Below, piece after piece: positions 31,057-39,439 of a DNA stretch of 64,000 nt (position 1 is the first letter of the stretch; each line of letters starts with the position of its first letter). This DNA is from an uncultured Erysipelotrichaceae bacterium. Its GTDB lineage: Bacteria > Bacillota_I > Bacilli_A > RFN20 > CAG-826. The notes below the pieces were generated by a model. It saw only the letters and a program-made list of their open reading frames with translations, did no database searches and was not told the DNA's origin. The stretch is taken from contig CADCLU010000001.1 of the NCBI GenBank assembly GCA_902802355.1, forward strand, positions 125,490-189,489, given 5' to 3'. Both the position numbers and the translations under genes were made by a program.

Positions 31057-33674
31057 TTGTTCTCCTCCTCGGTTGGAACCTGCATGGTGATGCAATGGAT
31101 GTTTCCTCCGCCATAAAGGATCTCAAGGGTGTTGACCTGGTGGATCTCTTTATTCGGATAGATTTTCTTCATGGTGGCGAGGGCCGCTTCGTCTTCTTTG
31201 ACTCCGAAGGCCGGGAGGATGATGAAATCCTTGCCTTGGTAGTAGTTGACGTATGAGGCGGCTAGACGGCGTCCGGCTTCTCTCTTGTCGAGCGTGTCTG
31301 CGGTCTTGGAAAGGGACTTCGACACATCTTTCCCTAAGTAGAGCGGAGCTGGGAGCTTCATTTTATGAATGACGAAAGGTCTTCCCTTCGCATCAGTCTG
31401 TTTCTTAAGGGCGCGATACGCCTTCTGGCAATAATCGTATTGAGGGTCGTTCTTGTCGGTCGTCCATGCGAGCATGACTTCACCTGGTTTCACGAAGGAG
31501 ACCATGTTGTCGATATGCTCATTGGTTTCGTCTTCGTAGATTCCGTGTGGAATCCAAACGATCTTCTCGACACCTAAGTATTCACGGAGGACCTCTTCGA
31601 TTTCGGTCTTGGTTAAGCATGGGTTGCGACCAGGAGAGAGGAGACAGGCTTCGGTGGTAATGAGAGTGCCTTCGCCATCGAGCGCTACCGATCCGCCTTC
31701 AAGGACGAACTTAGGATGGACATATGACATGAGCCCCATCTTCTTGGAGATGACAGATCTAAGTTTGTCGTCGTCTTTGTAGTTCTTATAGAGACCATCA
31801 TATTCGCCGCCCCAAGCGTTGAAACGGAAATCAACGGTTCTTAGGTTTTTGCCGTTGGTTAGGAAGAGAGGCATATTGTCTCTAGCCCACGCGTCGTTAT
31901 AACGGACGGAAATGGTTTCGACGTTAGGAATTCTCTCGTACATCGGCGCGAGTTCTTTGTGGAATCTTGGATGGATGCCCACCACCACTTTCTCGTGCTT
32001 GGCGATCGCGGAGATGACTTCCTTATAGGCAACCTGAGCTGGTTTGGCTTTCTTTCTCCAGGTATCGAGACGGAATGGCAAAAGGACCAATGTCTCTTTA
32101 TGCTTCTCGCCTTCAAACGGAACGTGATAGCCATCGTTGAGAGGTGTTGTCTTTTTGGTGCGGTTGTAGTCGCTTAGTTTCTTCTCATAGACGGAGAAGC
32201 GACGCCACTGGTCGGTATCAATAACCTGAAAGCCTTCTTTGTAAGCGGAAATAAGGCGAATGCCTTCCTTCTTGTGTTTCTCAAAGAACTTAACCCTCTT
32301 AATGAGGTCCTTGTTCCAGACTTCTCCAGGAACGATAAGCGGAATTCCCGGAGGGTACATCATGACCTGCTCTTTGGAGATGGTTCCGTCCAACTCTTCG
32401 AGAGGCAAAACCTTGCCTGGCGCATGGAAGGCGACACGAGGCCTTGCGAGCATGAACGGGAATGAACTATCGAAATGGTGGTCATCGTAAATGATGTCCT
32501 TGTGATAGTGATGAGCGGAAATATCCTTAAGGGCTTCGACTAGGTTATCGACGTGCTTCTTCTTTGTGCCGATTGCGAAAACACACATGATTTCATAAGT
32601 TTCAGCAAGCTCAACTTGGATTTCGTATTTGTCGATGAGCAAACGGTAGAGATCGAAGCCATCAATATCAAGTTTGTCGATGGCGATAACGACCTTGCTG
32701 GAGTCGTAGTCATAAGCGCCGTTCTTTTTGAAATAGGCTTTGTCTTTGACTTCGAATCCTTTGATCTGATTGATCTTCTTGCTCGCGTAATCGATGAGCT
32801 TGTATGTCTCCGCCATAGCGGTCTGGCCTTTCTTCGAAGCCATGAATGCGCGGGCGCCGTCTAAAGACGCCATGAGCAAAGTGGATGGGGAAGTCGTGTT
32901 AAGAATATTCAAGGAAGTCTGGACTTCTTCTTTTCTGAAAAGGTGTTCGTTGAGAAGAAGGACTGAGGATTGAGTTAAGGATCCGGCGGTCTTGTGGAAG
33001 GAGACGGAAGACATATCCGCGCCAGCATCCATTGCGGTCATTGGCTGGCCTTCGACATGGAAATAGAAGTGGGCGCCGTGAGCCTCATCGACAAGAACGG
33101 CCATGTGATGTTCGTGAGCGTATTCGACAAGCTCCTCAAGTTCGCCAACCGCACCGAAGTAGGTTGGGTTGATGACGAAGATGGCTTTGGCAGATGTGTT
33201 TCTGTTAATGGCCTTCTTCCAATCCTCAAGGGTTGGCTGATTGGCAATCTCAAGATCGTTATCGATCTGAGGCATGACATAAACTGGGACGGCGCCGGAA
33301 ATCGTCAAAGCGCTAATAACGGACTTGTGGATGTTACGAGGGAGGATGATCTTCTCCCCTGCTTTGACTGCGGTCATAATCATGGCGATGATGCCGCTAG
33401 AGGTTCCGTTGATTAAGAAGAAAGCATTGTCAGCGTTGCAGGCCTCAGCCATAAGCTGCTCGGCTTCCATGATTACGCCTGTAGGCTTGGCAAGGTTGTC
33501 CATACCAACAGGAGCGTTGACGTCGCAAAGGAAAGCCTGATGTCCTAAGACCTTCGTCGCAGCGTTTTCAACGTTGCCCATATGGTGGCCTGGAACATCA
33601 AAAGGGGAAACGTCTTTCTTGATGTAGTTTTCTAGAGCCGTGATAAACGGGGTTTGCTTCTGACCCAATTTCAT
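31053..33674 (-). CDS. Arginine decarboxylase-agmatine deiminase fusion
   Basis: An 873 aa two-enzyme protein. Residues 1 to about 490 are a fold-type I PLP decarboxylase of the Orn/Lys/Arg family: DEAHG (D196) and the PLP lysine K228 in SFHKTAGSLTQSS, then the family C-terminal domain (about 400-490). After a short Lys-rich joint, residues 515-873 are an agmatine deiminase with DAWARDNMP, FNAWGGEYDG, LEGGS, DETNEHIDN and the catalytic C861 in GGGNIHCITMQ. Together they would convert arginine to agmatine and then N-carbamoylputrescine, with AguB next door giving putrescine. The start ATG 33674 sits directly below the promoter; an upstream ATG in frame would lie across it. No frameshift separates the halves. 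Arginine as substrate is inferred from the fusion. Confidence 0.9.
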   Translation of the reverse strand: MKLGQKQTPFITALENYIKKDVSPFDVPGHHMGNVENAATKVLGHQAFLCDVNAPVGMDNLAKPTGVIMEAEQLMAEACNADNAFFLINGTSSGIIAMIMTAVKAGEKIILPRNIHKSVISALTISGAVPVYVMPQIDNDLEIANQPTLEDWKKAINRNTSAKAIFVINPTYFGAVGELEELVEYAHEHHMAVLVDEAHGAHFYFHVEGQPMTAMDAGADMSSVSFHKTAGSLTQSSVLLLNEHLFRKEEVQTSLNILNTTSPSTLLMASLDGARAFMASKKGQTAMAETYKLIDYASKKINQIKGFEVKDKAYFKKNGAYDYDSSKVVIAIDKLDIDGFDLYRLLIDKYEIQVELAETYEIMCVFAIGTKKKHVDNLVEALKDISAHHYHKDIIYDDHHFDSSFPFMLARPRVAFHAPGKVLPLEELDGTISKEQVMMYPPGIPLIVPGEVWNKDLIKRVKFFEKHKKEGIRLISAYKEGFQVIDTDQWRRFSVYEKKLSDYNRTKKTTPLNDGYHVPFEGEKHKETLVLLPFRLDTWRKKAKPAQVAYKEVISAIAKHEKVVVGIHPRFHKELAPMYERIPNVETISVRYNDAWARDNMPLFLTNGKNLRTVDFRFNAWGGEYDGLYKNYKDDDKLRSVISKKMGLMSYVHPKFVLEGGSVALDGEGTLITTEACLLSPGRNPCLTKTEIEEVLREYLGVEKIVWIPHGIYEDETNEHIDNMVSFVKPGEVMLAWTTDKNDPQYDYCQKAYRALKKQTDAKGRPFVIHKMKLPAPLYLGKDVSKSLSKTADTLDKREAGRRLAASYVNYYQGKDFIILPAFGVKEDEAALATMKKIYPNKEIHQVNTLEILYGGGNIHCITMQVPTEEENK

Positions 33675-33683
33675 TGCGCATAT

Positions 33684-33711
33684 ATAATACGCACACGAAT
33701 TCGCATGTGAA
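33684..33711 (-). promoter_or_regulatory. Promoter of the polyamine operon
   Basis: Minus-strand TTCACA (33706-33711), 16-bp spacer, TATTAT (33684-33689); the ATG follows after 9 nt with no Shine-Dalgarno sequence, so the leader is at most a few nucleotides. Confidence 0.5.
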
Positions 33712-33744
33712 AATGTTTTTTGAACCCTTGGGAAACAAAAAAAT

Positions 33745-33770
33745 AACCACACGGATTTCGTGTGGTTTTT
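33745..33770. terminator. Terminator downstream of the HAD phosphatase gene
   Basis: AACCACACG/CGTGTGGTT 9-bp stem with loop GATTT. T tracts follow on both strands (minus: ATTTTTTTG). Confidence 0.8.
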
Positions 33771-33790
33771 GTTAGGGATTTTTCAATTTT

Positions 33791-34561
33791 TCAAAACCAA
33801 TTTTTTATGGCCTTGGCAACGCCTGAATCCCAGACTGCTTCGGTTTTGTTCTTAGCGGCTTTTAGGAGAAGCTCGTCGCTATTTCCCATCGCAAAGAAGG
33901 TTCCGACTTTCTCAAGGAGGGAGATGTCCTGGAAGTTGTCGCCAAAACCAACGGACTCTTCTTTCTTGAAGCCGTAGTGTTCCAAGATCTTCTCAACTGG
34001 GTTTCCTTTATAGTGCATGGCAGGAACCCAATCGAATGCGTATTTGAAATATCTGAAGATGACGAGTTCAGGGAACCTCTCTTTGAAGAGATGGTCTTTA
34101 TCTTCGCTTGCGAAGACAGTGATACCCATGCTTGGTTTGCCTTTGTATTCCTCAATCGGAGGAACCTTCTCTACATAGTAGGAGTAGTAATGGTTGGCTT
34201 CTTCTGTGAGAGGAGCGAGGAGTTTCCTTTCCGTATCGTAAGGAATCTCGCCACAGACGCCGAGTTCCTTTAGGAAAGCGACTGCCTCATAAGCAGTCTT
34301 TGGGTCCATGTATTGCTCGAAAATGGTTTTGCCTTCGACAACGCCGATAGCACCGCTGTTGGCAATGAAGCCATCCCATTCAATTCCGATATCAAGGGCT
34401 CCGAAATCCTTGATGGAGTCGTAGTTCCTGGCGGTGCACAAAAAGCATTTCACGCCTCTTCTCTTGAGCTCTTTAATCGCATCCAAAGACTCTTCGTCCC
34501 ATCTATGGTTCTTATGGTCATAGATGGTCCAATCAATGTCGAAGAAAGCGATTTTGAACAT
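33791..34561 (-). CDS. Cof-type HAD-IIB family hydrolase
   Basis: Sugar-phosphate or nucleotide phosphatase of the haloacid dehalogenase superfamily, 256 aa. Motif I is DIDWT (residues 8-12) with the nucleophile Asp, motif II lies in the CTARN turn, and motif IV is GFGDNFQDISLLEKVG. A C2B-type cap domain occupies the middle. The ATG at 34561 lies 6 nt below a TATCAT -10 box and has no ribosome site, suggesting a leaderless mRNA. Substrate unknown. Confidence 0.85.
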   Translation of the reverse strand: MFKIAFFDIDWTIYDHKNHRWDEESLDAIKELKRRGVKCFLCTARNYDSIKDFGALDIGIEWDGFIANSGAIGVVEGKTIFEQYMDPKTAYEAVAFLKELGVCGEIPYDTERKLLAPLTEEANHYYSYYVEKVPPIEEYKGKPSMGITVFASEDKDHLFKERFPELVIFRYFKYAFDWVPAMHYKGNPVEKILEHYGFKKEESVGFGDNFQDISLLEKVGTFFAMGNSDELLLKAAKNKTEAVWDSGVAKAIKNWF

Positions 34562-34616
34562 AGAAAAATGATATGGGCTTTTGCTTTATGCCGCTATAGT
34601 TTTATGAAAATTTAAC

Positions 34617-35648
34617 TTAGTTAAACTTAACGATCTTGTGACCGATGTGGAAACCAGCTCTGACAAGAAGGGTTCCGACATAGAGAGGAAGGTTCATGAC
34701 CCAAATGAGGAAGTGGCGTCTGACCTTTCTATACTGACGTTTGTTGGTGGTCTTGCAGTGTCTGTAGAAATCCTTAAGAGCGGCTTTTGATTCTTTGGTG
34801 CCAACATACTTGGCCCACATGACAGACAAGATCATATTCATGATCAAGTGATGGTAAACGGCTTTATAGGTCGCCTTATCTTTGATCGAGTAGATGTCGA
34901 TTGAATCGAAAATGAGTTTTCCATCGAGAAGGAAGTCTTTGTACTTCTTGACGAGGTTGGCAGTAGCCATGGACTGTCCATCTCTGCCAGTGAGGTACTG
35001 ATAGACGCTCACAGGGACATAACGGATCTCTTTGACATAAGCCATTGGGGCATAGATGAAATAGTTGTCCTCATAGGAGACGTGTCCTGGGCAATGGACT
35101 CCACTCTCTCTAAGAGTGGAGGTTCTATACATCGTGGTGTGTAAGGTGAGGTTACGGTCATAGCGGAATTTCTTGATGCATGACCATGGTCCACCTTTGG
35201 CGGAATCGTAATCTTTGCCCTTGAAAAGGTAGTTGAAGTTGATGGTGGCGTCTTTATTGTCTCTGCCATGCCAATAGGTGTAATCGGTGAAGTAGAGGTC
35301 TGCTTTGCAGTTCTGCTCTTTGACGTCTTTGATAAGGGCGGCAAAACCATCGTGATCGACCCAGTCGTCGCTATCGAGGACGCGGAAATAGATGCCGGTG
35401 GCGAGCTCTAAGCCATGGTTGATGCCTTCGCCATGTCCGCCATTTGGCTGGTGGACGGCTTTGATGAATGGGTGTTCGGCAGCATACTTGTCGGCGATTT
35501 CGCCAGTTTTGTCTTTGGAACCGTCGTCGATGATGATGACCTCAACATCCTCTCCGAAAGGAATGAGTGAGTCGACGGCGTAGTGCAAATATTCCTCGCT
35601 GTTATAAGCAGGGATGCACACGGTTATTAATTTCTGTTTTGTATTCAT
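34617..35648 (-). CDS. Glycosyltransferase family 2
   Basis: GT-A-fold inverting glycosyltransferase, 343 aa from the ATG at 35648 (MNTKQKLITVCIPAYN). Nucleotide-sugar binding residues are visible in VIIIDDGSKDKTGEIAD, and the metal-binding DXD-like motif in RVLDSDDWVDHDG. The C-terminal part contains hydrophobic segments (about residues 255-280 and 315-335) suggesting membrane association. It is followed on the strand by no linked gene and preceded by GH3 and glf. Likely adds a sugar to a surface polymer or glycolipid; acceptor unknown. Confidence 0.85.
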   Translation of the reverse strand: MNTKQKLITVCIPAYNSEEYLHYAVDSLIPFGEDVEVIIIDDGSKDKTGEIADKYAAEHPFIKAVHQPNGGHGEGINHGLELATGIYFRVLDSDDWVDHDGFAALIKDVKEQNCKADLYFTDYTYWHGRDNKDATINFNYLFKGKDYDSAKGGPWSCIKKFRYDRNLTLHTTMYRTSTLRESGVHCPGHVSYEDNYFIYAPMAYVKEIRYVPVSVYQYLTGRDGQSMATANLVKKYKDFLLDGKLIFDSIDIYSIKDKATYKAVYHHLIMNMILSVMWAKYVGTKESKAALKDFYRHCKTTNKRQYRKVRRHFLIWVMNLPLYVGTLLVRAGFHIGHKIVKFN

Positions 35649-35703
35649 AAGTGGTGTTCTAGTCTTGCTCAGGGCAAGCCTAGTAATTATACACAATTAA
35701 AAC

Positions 35704-35717
35704 TACCTTAAAAGGTA
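35704..35717 (-). terminator. Weak terminator after the GH3 gene
   Basis: TACCTT/AAGGTA inverted repeat followed on the minus strand by GTTTTAATT. Short stem, so termination is likely partial. Confidence 0.3.
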
Positions 35718-35741
35718 AAGATGGGTTTTTGTAGGGGTTGT

Positions 35742-38222
35742 CTAGTTTTCGGAGGCTTTTTTGGCAGCGTTTGCTAAGGCTTCGTCGCGAGCTTTCTTTC
35801 TTTGCTTTTTGGCTTTTCCTTGACGGAGGAATTCGCGGAGACCCTTGAAGAATTTGCCGTTGAACATGGTGATAAGACCACCAAGCTGGCCCCAGCCAAG
35901 CATGCCGCCGGAAGCGCGGGACATGTTCCTTAGTGGGGTGTAGTACAAACCCATTGTCATGGTGTCGGCTAAAGATCTGTTTCCAAAAGCTGGAAGTATC
36001 TTGATGATGGCGCGGATAGCCCATTCAAAGAAGCGGCCAAACCAACCTTTCGCATAGCGAAGGTCATAAATCGTGGTCTCTGGAGTGACCATGATGCGGT
36101 TTTTCTTGATGAAGATGATTGGCTCTTCGATCTTTCTTCCAAGAAGAATCTCAAACTCCTCTTGGTCGACGCGTCTAACCTTACCCTTGAAGTAGGAAGG
36201 AAGTTTCTCTTTGTCATATGGAGCTGGAGCGTTAGTTCCTTCTTGATGGACTTTTCCAGAGAGAGGGAAGGAAGCGCTAGAAGGTCCGACGTATATATCG
36301 TAGTCCCCTGCTTCAATCTCCCACTTATTGGTGAGGACGTTGAAATAACGGAAGGTATATTCGTCGAATGGGATTTTGACTTCTTTGGTCTCGCCTGGCT
36401 GGAGTTCAACCTTGGCGAATCCTTTGAGTTCGAAGGCCGGACGGAAGATGGCGCTATCTTTGAGAGCGACATACATCTCAGCGACTTCTTTGCCAGCGAC
36501 TTCGCCAGTGTTCTTGATTTTGAAAGAGATGCCTTTCTCGTCAACGACGAGATCGCTGTATTCGAAGGTGGTGTATGAAAGGCCGAAGCCGAACGGGAAT
36601 CTTGGAGCGATGTCCGCGGTCGAGTAGTAACGATAACCGATGAACGGTCCTTCGCGGTATTCGACTAAGCCATTCTGCCAACCAAACGTTTCAGCAGATG
36701 GACAATCTTCATAGGTGTACGGAAGGGTTTCGGAAAGCTTACCGGATGGGTTGACCTTGCCGGTAAGGATTTCGATCATGGCTCTCGCGCCAGCCTCGCC
36801 ACCGAGGTAGCCGTGGACAAGGGCGTTCACGCCATCGACGAACGGAAGTTCAACAGGTGAACCAGCGCTCAAAACGCAGACGATTGGAGTGCCGATTTGA
36901 CGCAAATTCTCCAGCAAATCCAACTGATTTTTTGGAATTGACATGGTTTTTCTGTCAAGTCCTTCGGTCTCGCTGTGCTCATCTAAACCGAGGAAATAAA
37001 GAACGACATCGGCCTTTGAGGCAAGGGCGCAAGCCTTCTTTCTGAGGCCTTTGCTCTTCTTGCCGTATCTCTTGAATCCAGGTTCGTAGCCAACAAAGTT
37101 GATTCCGGATCCTTCTTCTTTGACAACATCAAGAGCAGACTCAACCTTGATTGGGTTGACGATGCTTGATCCTGCGCCTTGGTAACGTGGTTTGTCGGCA
37201 AAGTCGCCGATGATGGCGACCTTGGTTTCTGGTTTGAGAGGGAGGATGTCTCCTTCGTTCTTTAAAAGAACTACAGATTCTCTAGCGACTTCGAGAGCGG
37301 CTTTGTGGTTAGCTTCTTTGTCGGTCTCAGGTTTCTTGTCCTTGAGGTTTTTGTTCGTATAAAGAGCTAAGTCGATGATGCGGTCGATAGCCTCATCAAC
37401 ATATTTCTCATCTAAGGTTCCGTCCTTGACGGCGTTAAAGACATCGTCGTTGGTCTCGCCGCCAGTGGAAGGCATTTCAACTTCGTTGGACGCTTTGAGG
37501 CCGAGAATACGATCGTTCTCTCCGCCCCAGTCGGTGATGATGAGTCCTTTGTATCCCCAATCCTTGCGGAGGATGTCGAGGAGAAGATGTTCGTTCTCGT
37601 TGGCGTAAGTGCCGTTAAGTTTGTTGTAAGAAGACATGATGCTCTTGGCTTTGCCTTCTTTGATGGCGATTTCAAAACCCGTGAGATAAATCTCACGGAG
37701 GGTTCTCTCATCGACGATGGAGTTGGAGGCCATCCTCTTGATTTCTTGGTTGTTGGCGGCGAAGTGTTTTGGACATGCGCTGATGCCGTTTTCCTGAACG
37801 CCAGCGATGTAGTTGGCGGCCATCTTGCCAGCGAGGTATGGATCTTCTGCGAAGTATTCGAAGTTACGCCCGCAGAGAGGGTTTCTCTTCATGTTGAGAG
37901 CAGGAGCGAGAAGAACGCTGACATCGTTCGTGGCAGCTTCTTCGCCGATGGTCTTGCCCATTAAATGGGCCATCTCAACATTCCAGGTATTCGCAGTAGT
38001 CGCGCTGGATGGGAAACATGTAGCAGGGATTGAAGGATTAAGGCCAAGGTTATCTGCTTCGCTGGCTTGTTTCCTTAAGCCAGTAGGCCCGTCAGAGAAG
38101 AACATCGAAGGCAAATCGATGCTTGGCAAATCCATGGTTTGCCAGAAGTCTTTGCCGCTAAGTAAAGCGACCTTTTCCTCAAGGGAAAGTTTGGAGATCA
38201 AGTCTTTGTGTTTGAGGGCCAT
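35742..38222 (-). CDS. Glycoside hydrolase family 3 beta-glucosidase
   Basis: An 826 aa cytoplasmic beta-glycosidase without a signal peptide. GH3 N-terminal barrel (about 1-290) with KHFAANNQE and the nucleophile Asp in GLIITDWGGEND; GH3 C-terminal alpha/beta domain (about 315-530) with GYLGGEAGARA and GKLSETLP; fibronectin-III-like domain (about 555-640) with FPFGFGLSYTTFEY and LQPGETKEV. Beyond residue 690 comes an extra 130-residue Lys/Arg-rich tail with two hydrophobic stretches, not part of standard GH3. Translated from an AAGGAG site 22 bp after glf. Acts presumably on imported beta-glucosides. Confidence 0.9.
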   Translation of the reverse strand: MALKHKDLISKLSLEEKVALLSGKDFWQTMDLPSIDLPSMFFSDGPTGLRKQASEADNLGLNPSIPATCFPSSATTANTWNVEMAHLMGKTIGEEAATNDVSVLLAPALNMKRNPLCGRNFEYFAEDPYLAGKMAANYIAGVQENGISACPKHFAANNQEIKRMASNSIVDERTLREIYLTGFEIAIKEGKAKSIMSSYNKLNGTYANENEHLLLDILRKDWGYKGLIITDWGGENDRILGLKASNEVEMPSTGGETNDDVFNAVKDGTLDEKYVDEAIDRIIDLALYTNKNLKDKKPETDKEANHKAALEVARESVVLLKNEGDILPLKPETKVAIIGDFADKPRYQGAGSSIVNPIKVESALDVVKEEGSGINFVGYEPGFKRYGKKSKGLRKKACALASKADVVLYFLGLDEHSETEGLDRKTMSIPKNQLDLLENLRQIGTPIVCVLSAGSPVELPFVDGVNALVHGYLGGEAGARAMIEILTGKVNPSGKLSETLPYTYEDCPSAETFGWQNGLVEYREGPFIGYRYYSTADIAPRFPFGFGLSYTTFEYSDLVVDEKGISFKIKNTGEVAGKEVAEMYVALKDSAIFRPAFELKGFAKVELQPGETKEVKIPFDEYTFRYFNVLTNKWEIEAGDYDIYVGPSSASFPLSGKVHQEGTNAPAPYDKEKLPSYFKGKVRRVDQEEFEILLGRKIEEPIIFIKKNRIMVTPETTIYDLRYAKGWFGRFFEWAIRAIIKILPAFGNRSLADTMTMGLYYTPLRNMSRASGGMLGWGQLGGLITMFNGKFFKGLREFLRQGKAKKQRKKARDEALANAAKKASEN

Positions 38223-38243
38223 ATTTTACTCCTTCAATATTCG

Positions 38244-39365
38244 TTAGGCTAAGCCTAATGCTTTAAGTTTGTCGAACATCTCTTTGGCGGCGATGATGCA
38301 GTCATCCATGTCGTAATACTTGTAGACGGCAAGCCTTCCTAAGAAGAAGGTCTTTGGCTCAAGTTTGGCCGAGAGTTCTTTGTATGCGGCAGCGAGGGAA
38401 TTGTTCTTTTCGTCGTTGATTGGGTAGCAAGGAATCTTGCCTTCCTCGAAAGTGTCTGGGTATTCGAAGGTCACGAGGGTCGAATGGTGGTTCTTGCAGA
38501 ACGGATCAAAGGCCTTGTGCTCAGCGCAGCGGGTGTATGGCTGGTCATGAGTGGTGAAGTTGATGACTGGGTTGTTCTGATAGCGGTCCATCTGCATCCA
38601 CTGATTGTCGAAGCGGAGAGATCTATATTCGAGCTTTCCAAGTTTGAAGGAGAAGTATTCGTCAAGGCGTCCGGTGTAGATGACGTGGTCCGCCATCGCA
38701 TCCCATTTTTCCTTGTCTTCGAAGTAATCCACGCCGGTTTTGACGTCGATTTCTTTCAAAAGGTTCTCAACCCACTTGGAGTAACCGCCGACTGGAAGTC
38801 CCTGCCAGGTGTCGTTGAAATAGTTGTTGTTGTACTCAAACCTGAGAGGCAAGCGTTTGATGATGCTGGCAGGAAGCTCTTTGCAGTCTCTGCCCCACTG
38901 CTTCTCGGTGTAGCCCTTGATGAGCTTCTCATAGATCGTGCGGCCAACGAGTTTGATGGCTTGCTCTTCGAGGTTCTTTGGTTCATCGATATGTTCCTTC
39001 TCGACCTCTTCGGCGATCTTGGCCTTCGCTTCTTCAGCGGTTGTGACACCCCAAAGCTCATGGAAGGTGTTCATGTTGAAAGGCATGTGGTAGAACTCGC
39101 CATGGCAGTTGGCGATAGGCGAGTTGATGAACGGATAAACCTCAACGTTCTTGTTGAACATATCCCAGGCGAACTTGTCAGAGGTATGGAAGATGTGTGG
39201 TCCATAGGTGTGGACGATAATGTCGTCTTGAATGGCAGTTGAAATATTGCCGCCGACGTCGTCGCGTTTCTCTAAAACAAGGACCTTTTTACCGGCGTTC
39301 TTAAGTAAGTTGGCGATGGTTGAGCCAGATAGGCCGCTGCCAACAATCAAGTAATCGTAATGCAT
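38244..39365 (-). CDS. glf: UDP-galactopyranose mutase
   Basis: FAD enzyme converting UDP-galactopyranose to UDP-galactofuranose. FAD motif GSGLSGSTIANLLKNAGKKVLVLEKR at the N-terminus (positions 9 onward), HTYGPHIFHT, GYTEKQWG, LPVGGYSKWVE and FLGRLAVYKYYDMD at the C-terminus are diagnostic. I prefer the ATG at 39365 (MHYDYLIVG), which has TAGGAG at the right distance, over a GTG six bases upstream. 373 aa. In one unit with the GH3 gene; with galE it implies galactofuranose in a cell-surface glycan. Confidence 0.95.
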   Translation of the reverse strand: MHYDYLIVGSGLSGSTIANLLKNAGKKVLVLEKRDDVGGNISTAIQDDIIVHTYGPHIFHTSDKFAWDMFNKNVEVYPFINSPIANCHGEFYHMPFNMNTFHELWGVTTAEEAKAKIAEEVEKEHIDEPKNLEEQAIKLVGRTIYEKLIKGYTEKQWGRDCKELPASIIKRLPLRFEYNNNYFNDTWQGLPVGGYSKWVENLLKEIDVKTGVDYFEDKEKWDAMADHVIYTGRLDEYFSFKLGKLEYRSLRFDNQWMQMDRYQNNPVINFTTHDQPYTRCAEHKAFDPFCKNHHSTLVTFEYPDTFEEGKIPCYPINDEKNNSLAAAYKELSAKLEPKTFFLGRLAVYKYYDMDDCIIAAKEMFDKLKALGLA

Positions 39366-39414
39366 AAGCACTCCTATTCAGTCTGCTATATTCTACCTTA
39401 GTAGAAACCAAAAG

Positions 39415-39423
39415 TGCTACAAT
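39415..39423 (+). promoter_or_regulatory. Extended -10 promoter of the M24 peptidase gene
   Basis: TGC-TACAAT, an extended -10; the ATG is 16 nt downstream, giving a leader of about 9 nt with only a weak TAGGT. Confidence 0.5.
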
Positions 39424-39439
39424 ACCGTAGGTAAATTTT

